Shown here piece by piece: positions 63,575 through 63,717 of a stretch of 63,717 bases of DNA. Positions within the stretch are counted from its first letter, which is position 1; each line of letters starts with the position of its first letter. The notes below the pieces were generated by a model. That model made no database searches, was not told the DNA's origin, and was given only the letters and a program-made list of their open reading frames with translations. Both the position numbers and the translations under genes were made by a program. Where the stretch lies: positions 493,662 to 557,378 of the forward strand of contig NZ_CADEAJ010000001.1 in NCBI RefSeq assembly GCF_902825235.1. Direction: 5' to 3'. This DNA is from Bartonella vinsonii subsp. vinsonii. GTDB lineage: Bacteria > Pseudomonadota > Alphaproteobacteria > Rhizobiales > Rhizobiaceae.

Positions 63575-63717
63575 CTAAGGTTGCGCTGATGACATTTCCA
63601 AGGAGAAGAATCCAACGATACCTCCCTCATTATCTTGTGTTGTGCCATCACGCTTGTAAGCATTGGCAATGTTAAAGGCAATGTTGGTCGCAAGAGATGT
63701 TTTTCCCATTCTGGGGC
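63575..63717 (-). pseudogene. dnaB: DnaB replicative helicase fragment, interrupted
   Basis: The minus strand enters the window within a helicase P-loop: PRMGKTSLATNIAFNIANAY, KRDGTTQDNEGG, IVGFFSLEMSSAQ, then a stop. DnaB proteins have RPSMGKTSLATNIA and FFSLEMSSEQLATRI here. After SSAQ a +1 shift gives TLARDLL, so a frameshift is likely, and the rest of the RecA domain is missing. The upstream part is outside the window. It may be a duplicated remnant rather than the cell's working dnaB. Confidence 0.7.

Overview
The window looks like a chromosome segment of a Bartonella species (Alphaproteobacteria, Rhizobiales). The main reasons are a hemin-binding-type outer membrane protein of the Omp25/Hbp family at the right end and a dispersed family of structured RNA leaders followed by small XRE regulators that matches the genus-specific Brt/Trp pairs known from B. 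henselae. Alphaproteobacterial markers (GapR, RcdA/DUF1465, DUF1013, DUF4164, DUF1036), AT-rich DNA and long decayed intergenic stretches agree with this. The species was not determined.

Layout. 1-4.4 kb: the 3' end of uup, a RimJ-like acetyltransferase, gapR, a DUF1036 protein and pyk. 4.5-6.5 kb: three tandem Brt/Trp cassettes, the first internally deleted. 6.8-13.7 kb: zapA and a DUF4164 gene, then a carbon-metabolism run tkt-gap-pgk-fba. 14-20 kb: rpmE, an ABC exporter, an unknown 411-residue protein, suhB and efp. 20.4-22.9 kb: a ruined mobile segment (trbH, a P4-type integrase fragment, a higA relic) lying between two broken Trp genes that share a perfect 116-bp direct repeat. 23-29.8 kb: a Sel1 protein, two more Brt/Trp cassettes, a ParE-type toxin-antitoxin pair, a TIR-like protein with a candidate NADase motif, a ThiE-like protein, opgC and rcdA. 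30-37.2 kb: ruvCAB, ybgC and tolQRAB. 37.2-42.5 kb: an interruption holding an unknown gene, a diverged Brt/Trp cassette, yebC and a DUF1013 gene. 42.7-50.6 kb: pal, cpoB, tilS, ftsH and glmM. 51-56 kb: YqjE-like and YqjD-like membrane proteins, exbBD, dut and an MbfA-like iron transporter behind an Irr-box-like site. 57-63.7 kb: a small secreted protein, a PemK-like toxin, dsbB, a DedA-family gene, tRNA-Leu(CAA), the Hbp-type porin and a dnaB fragment.

How the genes fit together. The tol-pal genes build the envelope-spanning Tol-Pal machine; TolA and CpoB both carry near-identical in-frame tandem repeats. RuvABC resolve Holliday junctions. ExbBD, the MbfA-like protein and the Hbp-type porin suggest iron and heme handling.

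Two themes stand out. First, five intact and three decayed Brt/Trp cassettes share a promoter, most share a palindromic operator candidate, and the RNA fold shows compensatory base changes. Second, at least seven genes (uup, pyk, gap, suhB, ruvB, dut, dedA) have a decayed partial copy of themselves nearby, mostly directly adjacent, which suggests repeated local duplication followed by decay.
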